A DNA stretch of 64,000 bases from Microbacter margulisiae (GCF_014192515.1 NZ_JACHYB010000001.1:2170001-2234000), one strand, 5' to 3'; counted from the stretch's first letter, positions 8,386-18,130 are shown. The notes: generated by a model from the sequence alone, not told the origin. Program-made: numbers and translations.

Positions 8386-9447
8386 ATGAAAGCATTACTT
8401 CTTTCTATGCTTCTTTTTTGCAGCACATTGTTTACTTTTGCGTCCGAAAGTATGACGTTTTACAAAGCTTCTGATCCTCGGTTTTTCTATATGGGACGCG
8501 GAGATTTCTCTAATCCCGATCATCCTACTTTTTGGGTTCCCGGAGCTCAAATCATTTTCAGATTTAAGGGGAATGCCTGTACGGTCAACCTGACTGACGA
8601 ACATTTGTATGACCGTTTTTTCAATTATGTACAATTTATTGTCGACGGACATTACTCTAGATTCAAATTATCATCCGCCCAAAATGAACTTTCCGTGGGA
8701 GATCATCTGAAAGATACCGTCCACACGGTGATTATCTGTAAAACGACCGAATCAAATATAGGGTATTTACAATTCAACGGTGCCACATGCCATGAATTGT
8801 TGCCACATCCCGTTCCTCCAAAACGAAAAATCGAATTCATAGGAAACTCCATCACATGCGGTACCGGCAGCGACCAGAGTGAAATCCCTTGCGGCAAAGG
8901 GGAATGGTACGACGAGCACAATTCCTATTTAAGCTACGGACCGGTTACAGCCAGAACATTAGATGCTCAATATCACCTTACTTCCTATTCAGGAATAGGA
9001 TTAATTCATAGTTGCTGCGGCTTGAAATTTGTCATGCCCCAAATATTTGACAAAATCGACCTGCTGGATGATTCACTCCAATGGAATTTTGAAAAATATC
9101 AACCGGATGTCGTTACAATCTGTCTTGGACAAAACGACGGAATACAAGATGCCACTAAATTTTGCAATGCCTATATCGATTTCATCCATACCCTGCGTAA
9201 AGATTATCCAAAAGCTCATATTGTATTGCTTTCAAGTCCTATGGCAGACTCAACATTATCTCCTGTGCTGAAAGGATATATCAGTATGGTAGCTGAAAGG
9301 CTGAATGCAAGTGGAGATAAACGAGTCTCCAAATTCTTTTTCAGCAAACGCTATCACGGTGGTTGCGCCTCGCATCCCACTTTAATGCAACACCAGTTAA
9401 TGGCACATGAATTGACGCAGTATCTCAAAAAATTGATGCACTGGTAA
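8386..9447 (+). CDS. CE2-like SGNH carbohydrate esterase, exported
   Basis: A 353-residue exported protein: signal peptide at 1-20, an N-terminal jelly-roll-like domain (about 25-140), then an SGNH hydrolase domain. The Ser155 block is FIGNSITCG, the Asn block is LGQND (Asn250) and the His block is GGCASHP (His330). This order, and the GNSITCG and GGC(A/G)SHP words, fit carbohydrate esterase family 2, which removes acetyl groups from xylan, mannan and related glycans. The location is probably the periplasm. It is not next to a SusC/D pair, so the substrate is unknown; the downstream TIGR02757 gene follows at 34 bases from its stop to the preferred start. Confidence 0.75.
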   Translation: MKALLLSMLLFCSTLFTFASESMTFYKASDPRFFYMGRGDFSNPDHPTFWVPGAQIIFRFKGNACTVNLTDEHLYDRFFNYVQFIVDGHYSRFKLSSAQNELSVGDHLKDTVHTVIICKTTESNIGYLQFNGATCHELLPHPVPPKRKIEFIGNSITCGTGSDQSEIPCGKGEWYDEHNSYLSYGPVTARTLDAQYHLTSYSGIGLIHSCCGLKFVMPQIFDKIDLLDDSLQWNFEKYQPDVVTICLGQNDGIQDATKFCNAYIDFIHTLRKDYPKAHIVLLSSPMADSTLSPVLKGYISMVAERLNASGDKRVSKFFFSKRYHGGCASHPTLMQHQLMAHELTQYLKKLMHW

Positions 9448-9481
9448 CGCCATGATGGTAACATTTCGAAGAAGCAACCAT

Positions 9482-10276
9482 ATGACCAAAACCACCGACC
9501 TGCAGAAAATCAAACTTTTTCTCGACGAAAGAGTAGCATGCTATAACCGGCAAGAGTTTATCGAAACTGATCCCATTCAGGTGCCACATCAGTTTACCAA
9601 AAAAGAAGATATTGAAATTGCAGCATTCTTCACGGCGACGTTATCATGGGGGCAACGGACAAATATCATCAGGAATGCCAAACGTCTGATAGAGATGATG
9701 GATAATGCTCCTCATGATTTTTTATATTATGCCGGGGACAACGATCTGTCAAGGATTGCACAGTTTGTGCACCGAACCTTCAATGGGGACGACTGCCTGT
9801 TTTTTATTCATTCTCTGCAAAATATCTATAGAAATCACGGTGGGATGGAGCATGTTTTCAATGAAGGATTCCAGCAGGAAGAAGCCATAGAGGGAACGTT
9901 ACAGGCTTTTCGTACCCGCTTCTTATCAATCCCACATGAACCACGTGTCCGCAAGCATATTGCAGATGTATCTGCCAATTCAAGCGCCAAGAGACTTAAT
10001 ATGTTCCTTCGTTGGATGGTGCGGCACGATGAAAATGAAGTTGACTTCGGATTATGGAAGCACATTCCAACTTCAGCACTGATGCTTCCCCTGGATGTAC
10101 ACACAGGTAATGTTGCAAGGGCGCTTGGACTTCTTACCCGGAAACAAAACGATTGGAAAGCTGTCGAAGAGGTAACCTCCATCCTGCGTACCTTCGATTG
10201 CACAGATCCGATAAAATATGATTATGCCCTGTTTGGCATTGAAGCCTTTGAAGGGATACCTTTCATAACGAAATAA
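9482..10276 (+). CDS. TIGR02757 family protein
   Basis: A 264-residue cytoplasmic protein of the uncharacterised TIGR02757 (DUF2400) family, widespread in Bacteroidota. The family words FIETDPIQVPHQF and EIAAFFTATLSWGQR are present near the N-terminus, and LPLDVHTGNVARALGLL in the C-terminal third. The frame is open from an ATG at 9452, but the ATG at 9482 is preferred because family members begin about 17 residues before the FIETDPI block. The pattern of the C-terminal part recalls HhH-GPD DNA glycosylase-like helices, but no catalytic claim can be made. Confidence 0.75.
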   Translation: MTKTTDLQKIKLFLDERVACYNRQEFIETDPIQVPHQFTKKEDIEIAAFFTATLSWGQRTNIIRNAKRLIEMMDNAPHDFLYYAGDNDLSRIAQFVHRTFNGDDCLFFIHSLQNIYRNHGGMEHVFNEGFQQEEAIEGTLQAFRTRFLSIPHEPRVRKHIADVSANSSAKRLNMFLRWMVRHDENEVDFGLWKHIPTSALMLPLDVHTGNVARALGLLTRKQNDWKAVEEVTSILRTFDCTDPIKYDYALFGIEAFEGIPFITK

Positions 10277-10310
10277 TTCCAGACCTATCTATCAACAGGA
10301 GTAGGATGTA

Positions 10311-11606
10311 TTATTTATGCAATGAAAAATGAAATTCAAGTCCACCTCCAACGCGGTTATGGACTGAAATAACGCCATGATGCAATTCAACGGCATTTTT
10401 GACTATAGAAAGTCCCAGTCCTGTTCCGCCGGTTTTGCGGGAACGGCCTTTATCAACACGGTAGAAACGATCGAACAGATGGCGTAAATGCTCCTCTGCC
10501 ACTCCTGTTCCATTATCGGAAACAACAAAAAAGAAATGGGATGTATTCTCTTCGGTACGTGCAATACGCACCGACACTCCTTCACCGGCATATGCAATCA
10601 CATTGTCTAATAGATTACGAAAGATGGAATAAAGCAGCATGGAGTTCCCTTTAAGCCAGATTTCTCCTCCCAATGACGTCTCCACATGAATGGTCTTTTG
10701 CTGCAGCCGCAATGCCACGTCTTCCAATACCTGATCTACAAGGGGATTCAGGCAGACTGCTTCCATGTCGACCATTTGGGGAGCTTCATTCAGCTCATTG
10801 AGCAACAGAATATCCTGTAACAACTGATTCAATCGCTGTGCTTGGGCAAAACTTCGGTTAATAAAGAACTGCTGTCGTTCAAGAGGAAGCGTCGGGTTCT
10901 CATGCAACGTCTCCATATAACCGATAATACTGCTTAAAGGGGTCTTCAGCTCGTGTGCCACTTGGTGTGTTAACCTTCGCCGGATAGTAGCATCATGTTC
11001 CAGTTGTGATTGTTGCAATTGCTCATTAAATCGATTGGAGAAATAAAACAGCACGGCTGTCACGACAAAGGTTAGCAGCAACCAAAAATAAAAATAAAGG
11101 TTATCGGGCGATAACAAGGAAGAGACCGTTACATCATAGGGTAATGCAGAACGTACATAGCAGGTGCTAAACAATGTCGCGTGATAATAATACCGTTTCC
11201 CTGTCGTGTGTGACGTCCGAATGTCGGATCCATTCCCCTGTTCGCGGGCTAAGACAATTTCAGGACGTTCAAAGTGGTTCTCCATGCGAGATACATTTTT
11301 CACCACATTATCATACAAAACATTACCTTTCAAGCTAATAACTGTTACCCGTTGATCAGTATAAGGTAGCAACACAACTAATGAATCAAGATGTGACAAC
11401 GAACCTTTGTGTTCAGCAATGGAATGGAACACCATTTCATTGGTGTCATTTAAAACGGTATTCAGCAAGTCAGCCTTGTAAAGCTTTTCCCGGTGATACT
11501 GAAACGCCAGTATCGTAATGGCAAAAACCAGAAAAAGAAGAAGATAATATATAAGTATCTTTTTTTTCAAGGATAGAGGAGATTTATCGGGGCAACAGTG
11601 TTTCAC
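10311..11606 (-). CDS. Two-component sensor histidine kinase
   Basis: A 431-residue membrane kinase. Transmembrane segments at about 16-36 and 171-190 enclose a roughly 135-residue periplasmic sensor. The HisKA block VAHELKTPLSSIIGY has the phospho-accepting His218; the ATPase domain shows the N-box (FRNLLDNVIAYA), G1 (SDNGTG), F (LFDRFYRVDKG) and G2 (GGTGLGLSIV) motifs. It ends a two-gene operon: the response regulator gene stops 3 bases upstream. The general look is that of PhoR/RprX-type kinases of Bacteroidota, but the signal is unknown. Confidence 0.9.
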   Translation of the reverse strand: MKHCCPDKSPLSLKKKILIYYLLLFLVFAITILAFQYHREKLYKADLLNTVLNDTNEMVFHSIAEHKGSLSHLDSLVVLLPYTDQRVTVISLKGNVLYDNVVKNVSRMENHFERPEIVLAREQGNGSDIRTSHTTGKRYYYHATLFSTCYVRSALPYDVTVSSLLSPDNLYFYFWLLLTFVVTAVLFYFSNRFNEQLQQSQLEHDATIRRRLTHQVAHELKTPLSSIIGYMETLHENPTLPLERQQFFINRSFAQAQRLNQLLQDILLLNELNEAPQMVDMEAVCLNPLVDQVLEDVALRLQQKTIHVETSLGGEIWLKGNSMLLYSIFRNLLDNVIAYAGEGVSVRIARTEENTSHFFFVVSDNGTGVAEEHLRHLFDRFYRVDKGRSRKTGGTGLGLSIVKNAVELHHGVISVHNRVGGGLEFHFSLHK

Positions 11607-11609
11607 CAG

Positions 11610-12290
11610 TTATTCCAAAAAGCAATAGCCATAACCGGAACGAGTCACAATGTTCCTTCCATAAGGAGCAATTTTTTTACGAAGCCGGGTAATGTGTACA
11701 TCAACCGTCCTATCCGTCACGAAAACATCATCTGCCCATACTTCCTGTAAAATAACATCCCGTGAAAAGACTTTGGCAGGATTCTGGATAAACAATCCCA
11801 GAAGTTCAAATTCCGTCTTGGTTAAAACAATTTCGATATCATCAATCTTCACTTTCTTGCTAGTCAGATCAACGGATAATGTTTTGAATGTAACAATGTT
11901 ATCTTCTGAAATTTTCACGGAACGGTTAATAACTGCCTTCACACGGGCAGCAACCACTTTGACAGAGAAAGGCTTTACGATATAATCGTCAGCACCGGCT
12001 TCAAATCCGCGCAACATATCCTGTTCGGTAACACGGGCAGTCAGGAAAATAATCGGGATATCCTTGGTTTCGTCCTTGCTTTTGAGTATCTGAGCCAGCT
12101 TCAGTCCGCTCATCTGCCCCATCATGATGTCCAGCAGAAAAAGATGAAAGCCGCTTAAATCTTTTTTCAGGGCTTCTTCTGCCGAATAGGCCACTTCAAC
12201 ATGGTATCCCTCATTTTCCAAGTTAAACTGAAGAATCTCACACAAATCAGGTTCATCTTCCACAACCAGTAACGAGTAAGTATTTTGCAT
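11610..12290 (-). CDS. OmpR/PhoB-type response regulator
   Basis: A 226-residue transcription regulator with an N-terminal receiver domain (acidic pair at 11-13, phospho-acceptor Asp54 in LFLLDIMMGQ, Lys in DYIVKPF) and a C-terminal winged-helix domain (LTKTEFELLGLF, DRTVDVHITRLRKKI). It is the partner of the kinase encoded immediately downstream. It resembles RprY of Bacteroides; I do not assign a symbol because the family is large. A -7 box sits 26 bases before the ATG. Confidence 0.9.
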   Translation of the reverse strand: MQNTYSLLVVEDEPDLCEILQFNLENEGYHVEVAYSAEEALKKDLSGFHLFLLDIMMGQMSGLKLAQILKSKDETKDIPIIFLTARVTEQDMLRGFEAGADDYIVKPFSVKVVAARVKAVINRSVKISEDNIVTFKTLSVDLTSKKVKIDDIEIVLTKTEFELLGLFIQNPAKVFSRDVILQEVWADDVFVTDRTVDVHITRLRKKIAPYGRNIVTRSGYGYCFLE

Positions 12291-12315
12291 ACCGATAATG
12301 TTTAACTTGTTGATG

Positions 12316-12323
12316 CAAAGATA
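12316..12323 (-). promoter_or_regulatory. -7 box for the two-component operon
   Basis: TATCTTTG on the minus strand matches TAnnTTTG, just upstream of the response regulator gene. Confidence 0.5.
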
Positions 12324-12345
12324 ACCAAGAATCTTTAAACTATAA

Positions 12346-12385
12346 ATAAAAAACGGCAGAAAGAATATGCATATCTTCTGCCGTC
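12346..12385 (-). terminator. Rho-independent terminator after the YeiH-like gene
   Basis: ACGGCAGA (12354-12361) pairs with TCTGCCGT (12378-12385); on the minus strand the hairpin is followed by a run of T. It lies 20 bases past the YeiH-like stop codon. Confidence 0.65.
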
Positions 12386-12406
12386 CGGACTATATGAAAA
12401 GATTTC

Positions 12407-13435
12407 TTATAAATGGCTGATGCCCCATACCAGAAATGCACCGCCAATGATAAGTACAACCCAAAGCACTCCTGCCAAAGCAAACGATTTTCCTCCGGCT
12501 TCTTTGAATTTGCTCCATTTCATCTCGAGTCCCAGTGCGGTCATTGCCATTGTCAATAAAAGCGTATCCACCCATGTGATGATTTGTTGAATGACATGAG
12601 GAAAAGGAATATAATAGTTCAAACCGATACATGCCAGGAAGCCCAAGGCAAACCAGGGCACGGTAATTTTACCTCCTTTGCCTTTCATTCCAAATAATGA
12701 TACTCCAAACAACAGGGGAACAAGCAAAATCACCCGAATCATCTTCACCACAACGCCCACTTTCAACGTCGTTGGAGCGATAGCGCTTCCGGCTCCTACC
12801 ACCATGGCAACTTCATGCAACGTACCCCCGACATAAAATCCTTCCCAGTAATGATTGAACGGAACCCATCCGAACCGATAGACAATAGGATAGAGGAACA
12901 TCGACAAAATACCAAACACAATGACGGTTCCTACGGCAATAGAGCTTTTGGTAGGCGCCGAACGTAAGGTCGATTCCAAAGCCAACACGGCGGCAGCGCC
13001 ACAAACAGCGCTTCCACACGATACTAGCATACTGGTTTCGCTATCCAGTTTAAAAACTTTCTTCCCCAGCCATGTCCCGAGGAGGAAAATGCCAGCCACT
13101 ACGATGACGCCCATCAATACGCCATGTATTCCCAGACTGGCAATACCATTGACACTGACACGAAACCCAAAAAGGATAATCCCCAAACGCAATAATTGTT
13201 TGGCGGCATAATTGATCCCTTTTGCCATTCGTTTTCTTTTGTGGTAATAAGGGCCAACCACGATCCCTATCAATGTTCCGATGATCAGCGGGGAGATGGC
13301 AGCAGCGGTGATCCACTTGATCTGACCGATTGCCAGAGCGGCTAATGAAATGACAAACACATGCCCCAAGGCTGTGTAAAAATGAGCACGACGCTTACGT
13401 ACTGCTTTTTTTGCATGGGTTGAAATTGCTTCCAT
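12407..13435 (-). CDS. YeiH/UPF0324 family putative sulfate exporter
   Basis: A 342-residue integral membrane protein with about ten hydrophobic segments. Family marks include LLRLGIILFGFRVS, SCGSAVCGAAAVLAL and the C-terminal block ALGLEMKWSKFKEAG. YeiH-like proteins are thought to be anion (sulfate/sulfite-type) transporters, but the evidence for substrate is weak in general. The reading frame is open from 13504, but the ATG at 13435 (MEAISTH) is chosen because the -7 box at 13453-13460 lies inside the longer version. The LysR gene upstream on the same strand ends 72 bases before this start and may regulate it, as LysR/YeiH neighbours occur widely. Confidence 0.8.
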   Translation of the reverse strand: MEAISTHAKKAVRKRRAHFYTALGHVFVISLAALAIGQIKWITAAAISPLIIGTLIGIVVGPYYHKRKRMAKGINYAAKQLLRLGIILFGFRVSVNGIASLGIHGVLMGVIVVAGIFLLGTWLGKKVFKLDSETSMLVSCGSAVCGAAAVLALESTLRSAPTKSSIAVGTVIVFGILSMFLYPIVYRFGWVPFNHYWEGFYVGGTLHEVAMVVGAGSAIAPTTLKVGVVVKMIRVILLVPLLFGVSLFGMKGKGGKITVPWFALGFLACIGLNYYIPFPHVIQQIITWVDTLLLTMAMTALGLEMKWSKFKEAGGKSFALAGVLWVVLIIGGAFLVWGISHL

Positions 13436-13452
13436 ATCTGTTAATTTTTGCG

Positions 13453-13460
13453 CAAAGGTA
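13453..13460 (-). promoter_or_regulatory. -7 box for the YeiH-like gene
   Basis: TACCTTTG on the minus strand, 18 bases upstream of the chosen ATG at 13435. It decides the start in favour of the shorter protein. Confidence 0.5.
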
Positions 13461-13507
13461 GCTTTTGCACAGCAATCCAACCCATTCTTTTTTGTTATTA
13501 TCAATAA

Positions 13508-14395
13508 CTACAAGTTATAGCTAATAACAAAATCAATAAATTTATGTTGATAACTAAACGCTGGTTCAGGTAATTGTGCAATACGAAAGAAACGTTTGAT
13601 AACTACGTTTTTTATCTCTATTTTTCTGAGAAATCCCCATTGAAGCTCCTGCACAATAGCACGTTCAGAGGTAAAAGCAATGCCTTCTGCATGGCGTAGG
13701 AAATCTTTAATCGCTTCCGTTGCGTCCAGACGGATCAATACATTCAGTTGATCTGTTTGGATACCCAATTGATTAAACGACTGCATCAGGGTTTGCAGCG
13801 TACCGGAGCCCTGCTCCCTGAGAATCAGGGGAACCGATTGCAAATCCTGCACGGAAAGGCGTCCTCTTCTACCGTAAACACTGGTTGTGCCGGCTACAGG
13901 GACAATACGATCTTCCATAAAGGGTAAATAATGCAAGGCAGCGTTCCCCGATCCGTTTTCAACAAGGGCGATATCAATTTCACGGTCGAGAAGCAATCGT
14001 TCCATGGCCAGAGAGTTACCCGAAACGACCGAGATATGCAGTTTTGAATGCCTTCGCTGAAAGTCGGCCAATATTTTCGGAAGAACGTATTGTGCTATCG
14101 TAGAACTTGCACCCAAATGCAATGTGCCTTCGCTTTCTCCTTTGAGTGAGCTGATTTCATCATTCAATTCAGAATATAATTGATCAATTTTTTGCAAATG
14201 ATCATACAGCAAAGCTCCTGCTTTGGTCAGGAATACATGGTTTCCCTTTCGCTCAAACAGCGCAATACCGAATTTTTGCTCCAGTTCTTTCACATGCTTT
14301 GTGACTGCCGGCTGCGAAATGAACAACACGGAAGCAGCATTGGAAAAACTAAGATGCTCAGCAACCGTCATAAAAACACGTTCACGATAGTCCAT
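13508..14395 (-). CDS. LysR family transcription regulator
   Basis: A 295-residue regulator. The N-terminal winged helix-turn-helix is clear (LSFSNAASVLFISQPAVTKH, about residues 15-34), followed by the linker helix and an effector-binding domain of the CysB/CbbR type. The C-terminal part ends with a short hydrophobic tail. It lies directly upstream of the YeiH-like exporter gene on the same strand, so it probably senses a sulfur or anion-related metabolite, by analogy with YeiE/CysB-like proteins; this is inference. Confidence 0.85.
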   Translation of the reverse strand: MDYRERVFMTVAEHLSFSNAASVLFISQPAVTKHVKELEQKFGIALFERKGNHVFLTKAGALLYDHLQKIDQLYSELNDEISSLKGESEGTLHLGASSTIAQYVLPKILADFQRRHSKLHISVVSGNSLAMERLLLDREIDIALVENGSGNAALHYLPFMEDRIVPVAGTTSVYGRRGRLSVQDLQSVPLILREQGSGTLQTLMQSFNQLGIQTDQLNVLIRLDATEAIKDFLRHAEGIAFTSERAIVQELQWGFLRKIEIKNVVIKRFFRIAQLPEPAFSYQHKFIDFVISYNL

Positions 14396-14574
14396 ACCAT
14401 TCAGTTTGAGAAAAAACGCATCATTAAGAGTAGATGGTAGTTTAAGAAGTTAATGGAATTCCACAAATGACAAAGACAAAAGTAACCTTTTTGTTGCATA
14501 AATGAAGTCCGTAAAATTTCAAAATGAGAAGATTCCTCCGGTTTCAAGGCATTTAGGTAATCACGACTTTTTTG

Positions 14575-14582
14575 TAGTTTTG
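14575..14582 (+). promoter_or_regulatory. -7 box upstream of the glycosyltransferase
   Basis: TAGTTTTG matches TAnnTTTG, about 80 bases before the ATG at 14664, implying a leader of roughly 75 bases. Confidence 0.4.
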
Positions 14583-14663
14583 CACACGCAAAATGTATGT
14601 CGAATATCTTTCCCTAAAAAAGGCTAATCCGGAACATATCATTTCAACTCACACTTTATTCTT

Positions 14664-15554
14664 ATGAACATTACCCGGCAATCTTTTCCTGTCACAGGCA
14701 AGCCGCTCTTTTCCATTCTGATTCCTTCATGGAATAATCTGCCGTTCCTAAAACTTTGTGTGGAGAGTATCCGGAAAAACAGCAGATTTGAACATCAAAT
14801 CATCATTCATATCAACGAAGGTCATGATGGAACACTGGAATGGGTGCAGCAACAACAGCTCGCCTACACTCACAGCACCGAGAACATAGGCGTTTGTTAT
14901 GCACTGAATGCCGCTGCAGCATTAGCCGTTACCGATTATATTGCTTATATGAATGATGACATGTATGTTTGTCCTGATTGGGATAAATATCTTTACGATG
15001 AAATACAGGCATGCCAAACGGAATATTTCTTCTTTTCGTCTACGCTGATCGAACCACATAAAACACGTTGTCATTGCATGATTGCTCCGGCAAATTACGG
15101 TACATCTCCTGCCCATTTTGACGAAGCACGATTGCTAAAAGAATATAAGTCCTTCCAATTTCACGACTGGAACGGTGCATCATGGCCTCCAAACGTAGTA
15201 CACAGGAATATCTGGCATCTGGTAGGAGGATATAGCATCGAATTTTCGCCGGGTATGTATTCTGATCCGGACTTTTCGATGAAACTATGGCAGGCAGGCG
15301 TACGACTTTTCAAAGGAATATCGGCCAGCCGCGTGTACCACTTCATGTCAAAGTCGACAGGAAAACTCCCTCAAGAAGCTAATAAAGACGGAAAGAAAGA
15401 GTTTCTGGATAAATGGCAAATGACAGCGCGTACTTTCTACTATCATTTCCTCTCTATTGGAAAACCATTTGAAGGAGAACGTAGCGAACCAAAAGATTCG
15501 CTCCATTATACCGCAAAAAAAATTGGAAATAGCCTGAAAAGACGCCTTTCGTAG
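14664..15554 (+). CDS. Family 2 glycosyltransferase
   Basis: A 296-residue cytoplasmic or membrane-associated GT-A enzyme. The N-terminal strand FSILIPSWNNLPFLKLCVES (16-35) and the acidic pair in AYMNDDMYV (Asp98-Asp99) are typical of GT2. A second domain contains GGYSIEFSPGMYSDPDFSMK, in which the late DPDFS is the usual acceptor-side acidic block. No membrane segments are seen. Donor and acceptor cannot be told. It stands alone, with a gene-poor patch downstream. Confidence 0.85.
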   Translation: MNITRQSFPVTGKPLFSILIPSWNNLPFLKLCVESIRKNSRFEHQIIIHINEGHDGTLEWVQQQQLAYTHSTENIGVCYALNAAAALAVTDYIAYMNDDMYVCPDWDKYLYDEIQACQTEYFFFSSTLIEPHKTRCHCMIAPANYGTSPAHFDEARLLKEYKSFQFHDWNGASWPPNVVHRNIWHLVGGYSIEFSPGMYSDPDFSMKLWQAGVRLFKGISASRVYHFMSKSTGKLPQEANKDGKKEFLDKWQMTARTFYYHFLSIGKPFEGERSEPKDSLHYTAKKIGNSLKRRLS

Positions 15555-16182
15555 AAACCAGAAACAGCGATCTGCTAATGTTTCACTCATCGTTTTTACA
15601 AATCAGATGAGACGCAAATCGTTTTAACCCATCAACGCTCAGCACTATACGATTCACTTTATAATTCAACCTATCAACTCCACTGTCAATCTGAAATTCT
15701 CTAATATAGCTGGTTTTGATAATCTTTATATGCTTTCCCAGCATATTAGTCAACAAGGACTGGCTATTGAAAACACTCAAACAGGCAATGTCAATCTGAC
15801 GATAACGCGTATTACTATAATACTCGTTTCTATTTTTCTGAATCTAAATAAGCTTATCCTGTAAAATAGGGCATATCATCCGCCTTTGTTGCTTTCAGAT
15901 ATTGCTTAAACACAACTCCTGCATGATATAATTGTGTGGAATTATGTCCTGTTGAATTACAAATCTTATGGGATGAAAAATTATCTGTCTACTATACGAT
16001 TCTAATCTAGTTCAATATCCAAAATGACAACCTCACCAACATCGGTTAAAGGATATTTCTGCATTGTGCAGTGTTGATTGTTTGTACCGCGTATTGATTT
16101 ATAATCTATTGGATATATACCAAAGAATTATTGATTGGATTTGGGAATTTTATAGTGTTTACTTTAATATCTAAAGTCATTG
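15555..16182. other. Gene-poor interval left of the insertion sequence
   Basis: This interval of about 630 bases contains only short frames. A 65-codon minus-strand frame at 15583-15780 has no recognisable family and ordinary composition. No RNA gene, hairpin or promoter stands out. Together with the right flank of the IS it looks like a decaying region. Confidence 0.4.
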
Positions 16183-17491
16183 GTGTCCACTAAAAAATTG
16201 CAAAAGATCTTTGAAAATATTGAAAGTTAGATAGTTACAGCGATTTCTTGGGTGCGACGATTTCAATTTATCCTTGTATTGATATTCAATACGATATGCA
16301 TAAAGAGAAGTTCGTTTTCGCCCAATTAGTCGAGTTTCTTAATGCCGATAAATTCAGGCACATTGTAGACAAGCACCAAGGAAACCGCTATATCAAGTCT
16401 TTTACCTGTTGGAATCAGCTGCTTGTTCTCATGTTCGGACAACTTTGCAACAGAAGGAGTCTGAGAGATTTGGCGATGGCTATCGGTGCGCATAGGGGTA
16501 AAGGATATCATCTGGGTTTTGGCAGTGATGTCAAGCTAAGCAATCTTTCCAAGGCAAATACCAATCGGGACTATCGCATTTTTGAAGAGTTTGCCTATTA
16601 CATGGTTGGCAAAGCTCAATCAAAACGTATGGACAACATCTTCAAGCTTGGAGGTAAAGTCTATGCCTTTGATTCAACGACCATTGACTTATGTATGAAC
16701 ATTTATCAATGGGCTCGTTTCAGAAAGACAAAAGGTGGAGTTAAAATCCATACCCTGTTTGACCTGGAAACTCAGATCCCAATGTTCTTCCATATCACTC
16801 CTGCTGCGGTAAATGACGTAAACGCGATGGATGTGATTCCCTATGAACCAGGATCTTTTTATGTGTTTGACCGCGGGTACAACGATTTCAAACGATTGTT
16901 TAGAATCAACGAAATCAGGTCATTATTTGTGGTCAGAGCCAAGAACAATCTACAGTGCAAGGCAGTCAGATGGAAGAGAAGGATGCCGAAAAACATCCTC
17001 TCAGATTCCGTGGTGACATTCACTGGTTACATGAGCGAAAGGCATTATCCGAAGCCCATACGAAGAATTGTCTTCTACGACGAAGAGCAAGACCGAGTGT
17101 TTACATTCCTAACCAATGCTTTTAGTCTTGATGCTTTGCAAGTCGTGCTGCTTTACAAGAACAGATGGCAGATCGAGCTGTTTTTCAAGTGGATGAAGCA
17201 ACACCTCAATATCCAAAAGTTTTGGGGCGTAACTGAGAATGCTGTCAGGATCCAGATTTACTCGGCTATTACCGCCTACTGCTTGGTAGCTATTGTGCAT
17301 CATGACTTGAAGATGGAATGCTCCATCTACGAAATGCTTCAGATTCTCAGCATGTCACTAACGGACAAAGCCAACATAAATGATTTGCTCAACAAATCTA
17401 ACTTCAACAATTTCAATGAACGATGCGGTTCAAGTGAACCAAGTTTATTTGCTTTTTAATATTTATACAGTGCCGTTTTTTTAGTGGACAC
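16183..17491 (+). mobile_element. IS4-family insertion sequence (complete)
   Basis: A 1309-bp element bounded by terminal inverted repeats GTGTCCACTAAAAAA (16183-16197) and its complement at 17477-17491. It encodes one intact transposase. No clear target-site duplication abuts the ends, although TCTAAAGT occurs close to both sides (about 5-6 bases away). A related but distinct copy lies at 39144-40454. Confidence 0.85.
16296..17459 (+). CDS. IS4-family DDE transposase (DUF4372 N-terminus)
   Basis: A 387-residue transposase that cuts and pastes the surrounding IS. The N-terminal DUF4372-like domain starts MHKEKFVFAQLVEFLN; the DDE nuclease shows Asp in YAFDSTTID, Asp in YVFDRGYND and Glu in the late block YKNRWQIELFFKWMKQ. 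The frame is open from 16248, but the start at 16296 is chosen because the second copy in this window begins with the same MHKEK word. No frameshift or stop is seen, so this copy may be active. Confidence 0.85.
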   Translation: MHKEKFVFAQLVEFLNADKFRHIVDKHQGNRYIKSFTCWNQLLVLMFGQLCNRRSLRDLAMAIGAHRGKGYHLGFGSDVKLSNLSKANTNRDYRIFEEFAYYMVGKAQSKRMDNIFKLGGKVYAFDSTTIDLCMNIYQWARFRKTKGGVKIHTLFDLETQIPMFFHITPAAVNDVNAMDVIPYEPGSFYVFDRGYNDFKRLFRINEIRSLFVVRAKNNLQCKAVRWKRRMPKNILSDSVVTFTGYMSERHYPKPIRRIVFYDEEQDRVFTFLTNAFSLDALQVVLLYKNRWQIELFFKWMKQHLNIQKFWGVTENAVRIQIYSAITAYCLVAIVHHDLKMECSIYEMLQILSMSLTDKANINDLLNKSNFNNFNERCGSSEPSLFAF

Positions 17492-18130
17492 TAGTGTTCT
17501 AAAGTATATACTCTAATCTTTACAGTGAATACTGTAGACGCTAAAGTGTCTACTCAAGTTACAGAAATGAGCTTCTTAGCAAGCGTGCTACTGGTCATAG
17601 CAACTTTGACATAGCTTGTTTCCTGATTATGCTATGTCCATCATTGTCAAGATCAATACACAGGAAGAAAAAGGTGAACTTTAAACATTAAGAGATGACT
17701 TGATAATGGTAAAGAGCAGCTTTGATCGAAAAAACTATATTGGTATATATCAGAAACTTTCACTAAAAGCTTACGAATAGAAACTACAAAACCTCCCTCT
17801 GTATCGGAGACTTCGCTTCCTCAGAAAGACAGAAGTAATCTGTCTCAATAAGCAAATGCAAAAAAAATTACCAGAAGATAAAGGTTAAGAGCGTCTGCTT
17901 TGGCAGAAAGAAACGAGTGAAATAGAGAGATTAGAATTTCAAATGGATGAACAACAACCAACTCTTTTCAACGGAAGTTTGATCAAAGCGATAACATGAA
18001 CTAATGAAGGGATATACGTTGAATAAATTGCATCAAAAGAGGGAAAATCCCAGAAATTAGGGAATGACAGAAGTAACAGACACATTCTGATCATTCTAAA
18101 TCTCTGAAAATTCTGATCCTGAGAAGGATG
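17492..18130. other. Gene-poor interval right of the insertion sequence, with decayed coding traces
   Basis: No intact gene is present. A 16-codon frame from 17634 (MSIIVKINTQEEKGEL) and a fragment around 17925-17997 (RLEFQMDEQQPTLF) look like pieces of broken genes separated by stops, but I cannot assign a family. Small inverted words (ACAGT-ACTGT near 17523) occur. The patch looks like remnants of an accessory region that the IS entered. Confidence 0.35.

Noticed and set aside
9835..10203. A 122-codon minus-strand frame within the TIGR02757 gene
   Set aside because: It lies fully antisense to a well-supported gene, and its translation has no family features.
15583..15780. A 65-codon minus-strand frame as a possible gene
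   Set aside because: It matches no family I recognise, has no promoter-like box or context, and sits in a decayed patch.
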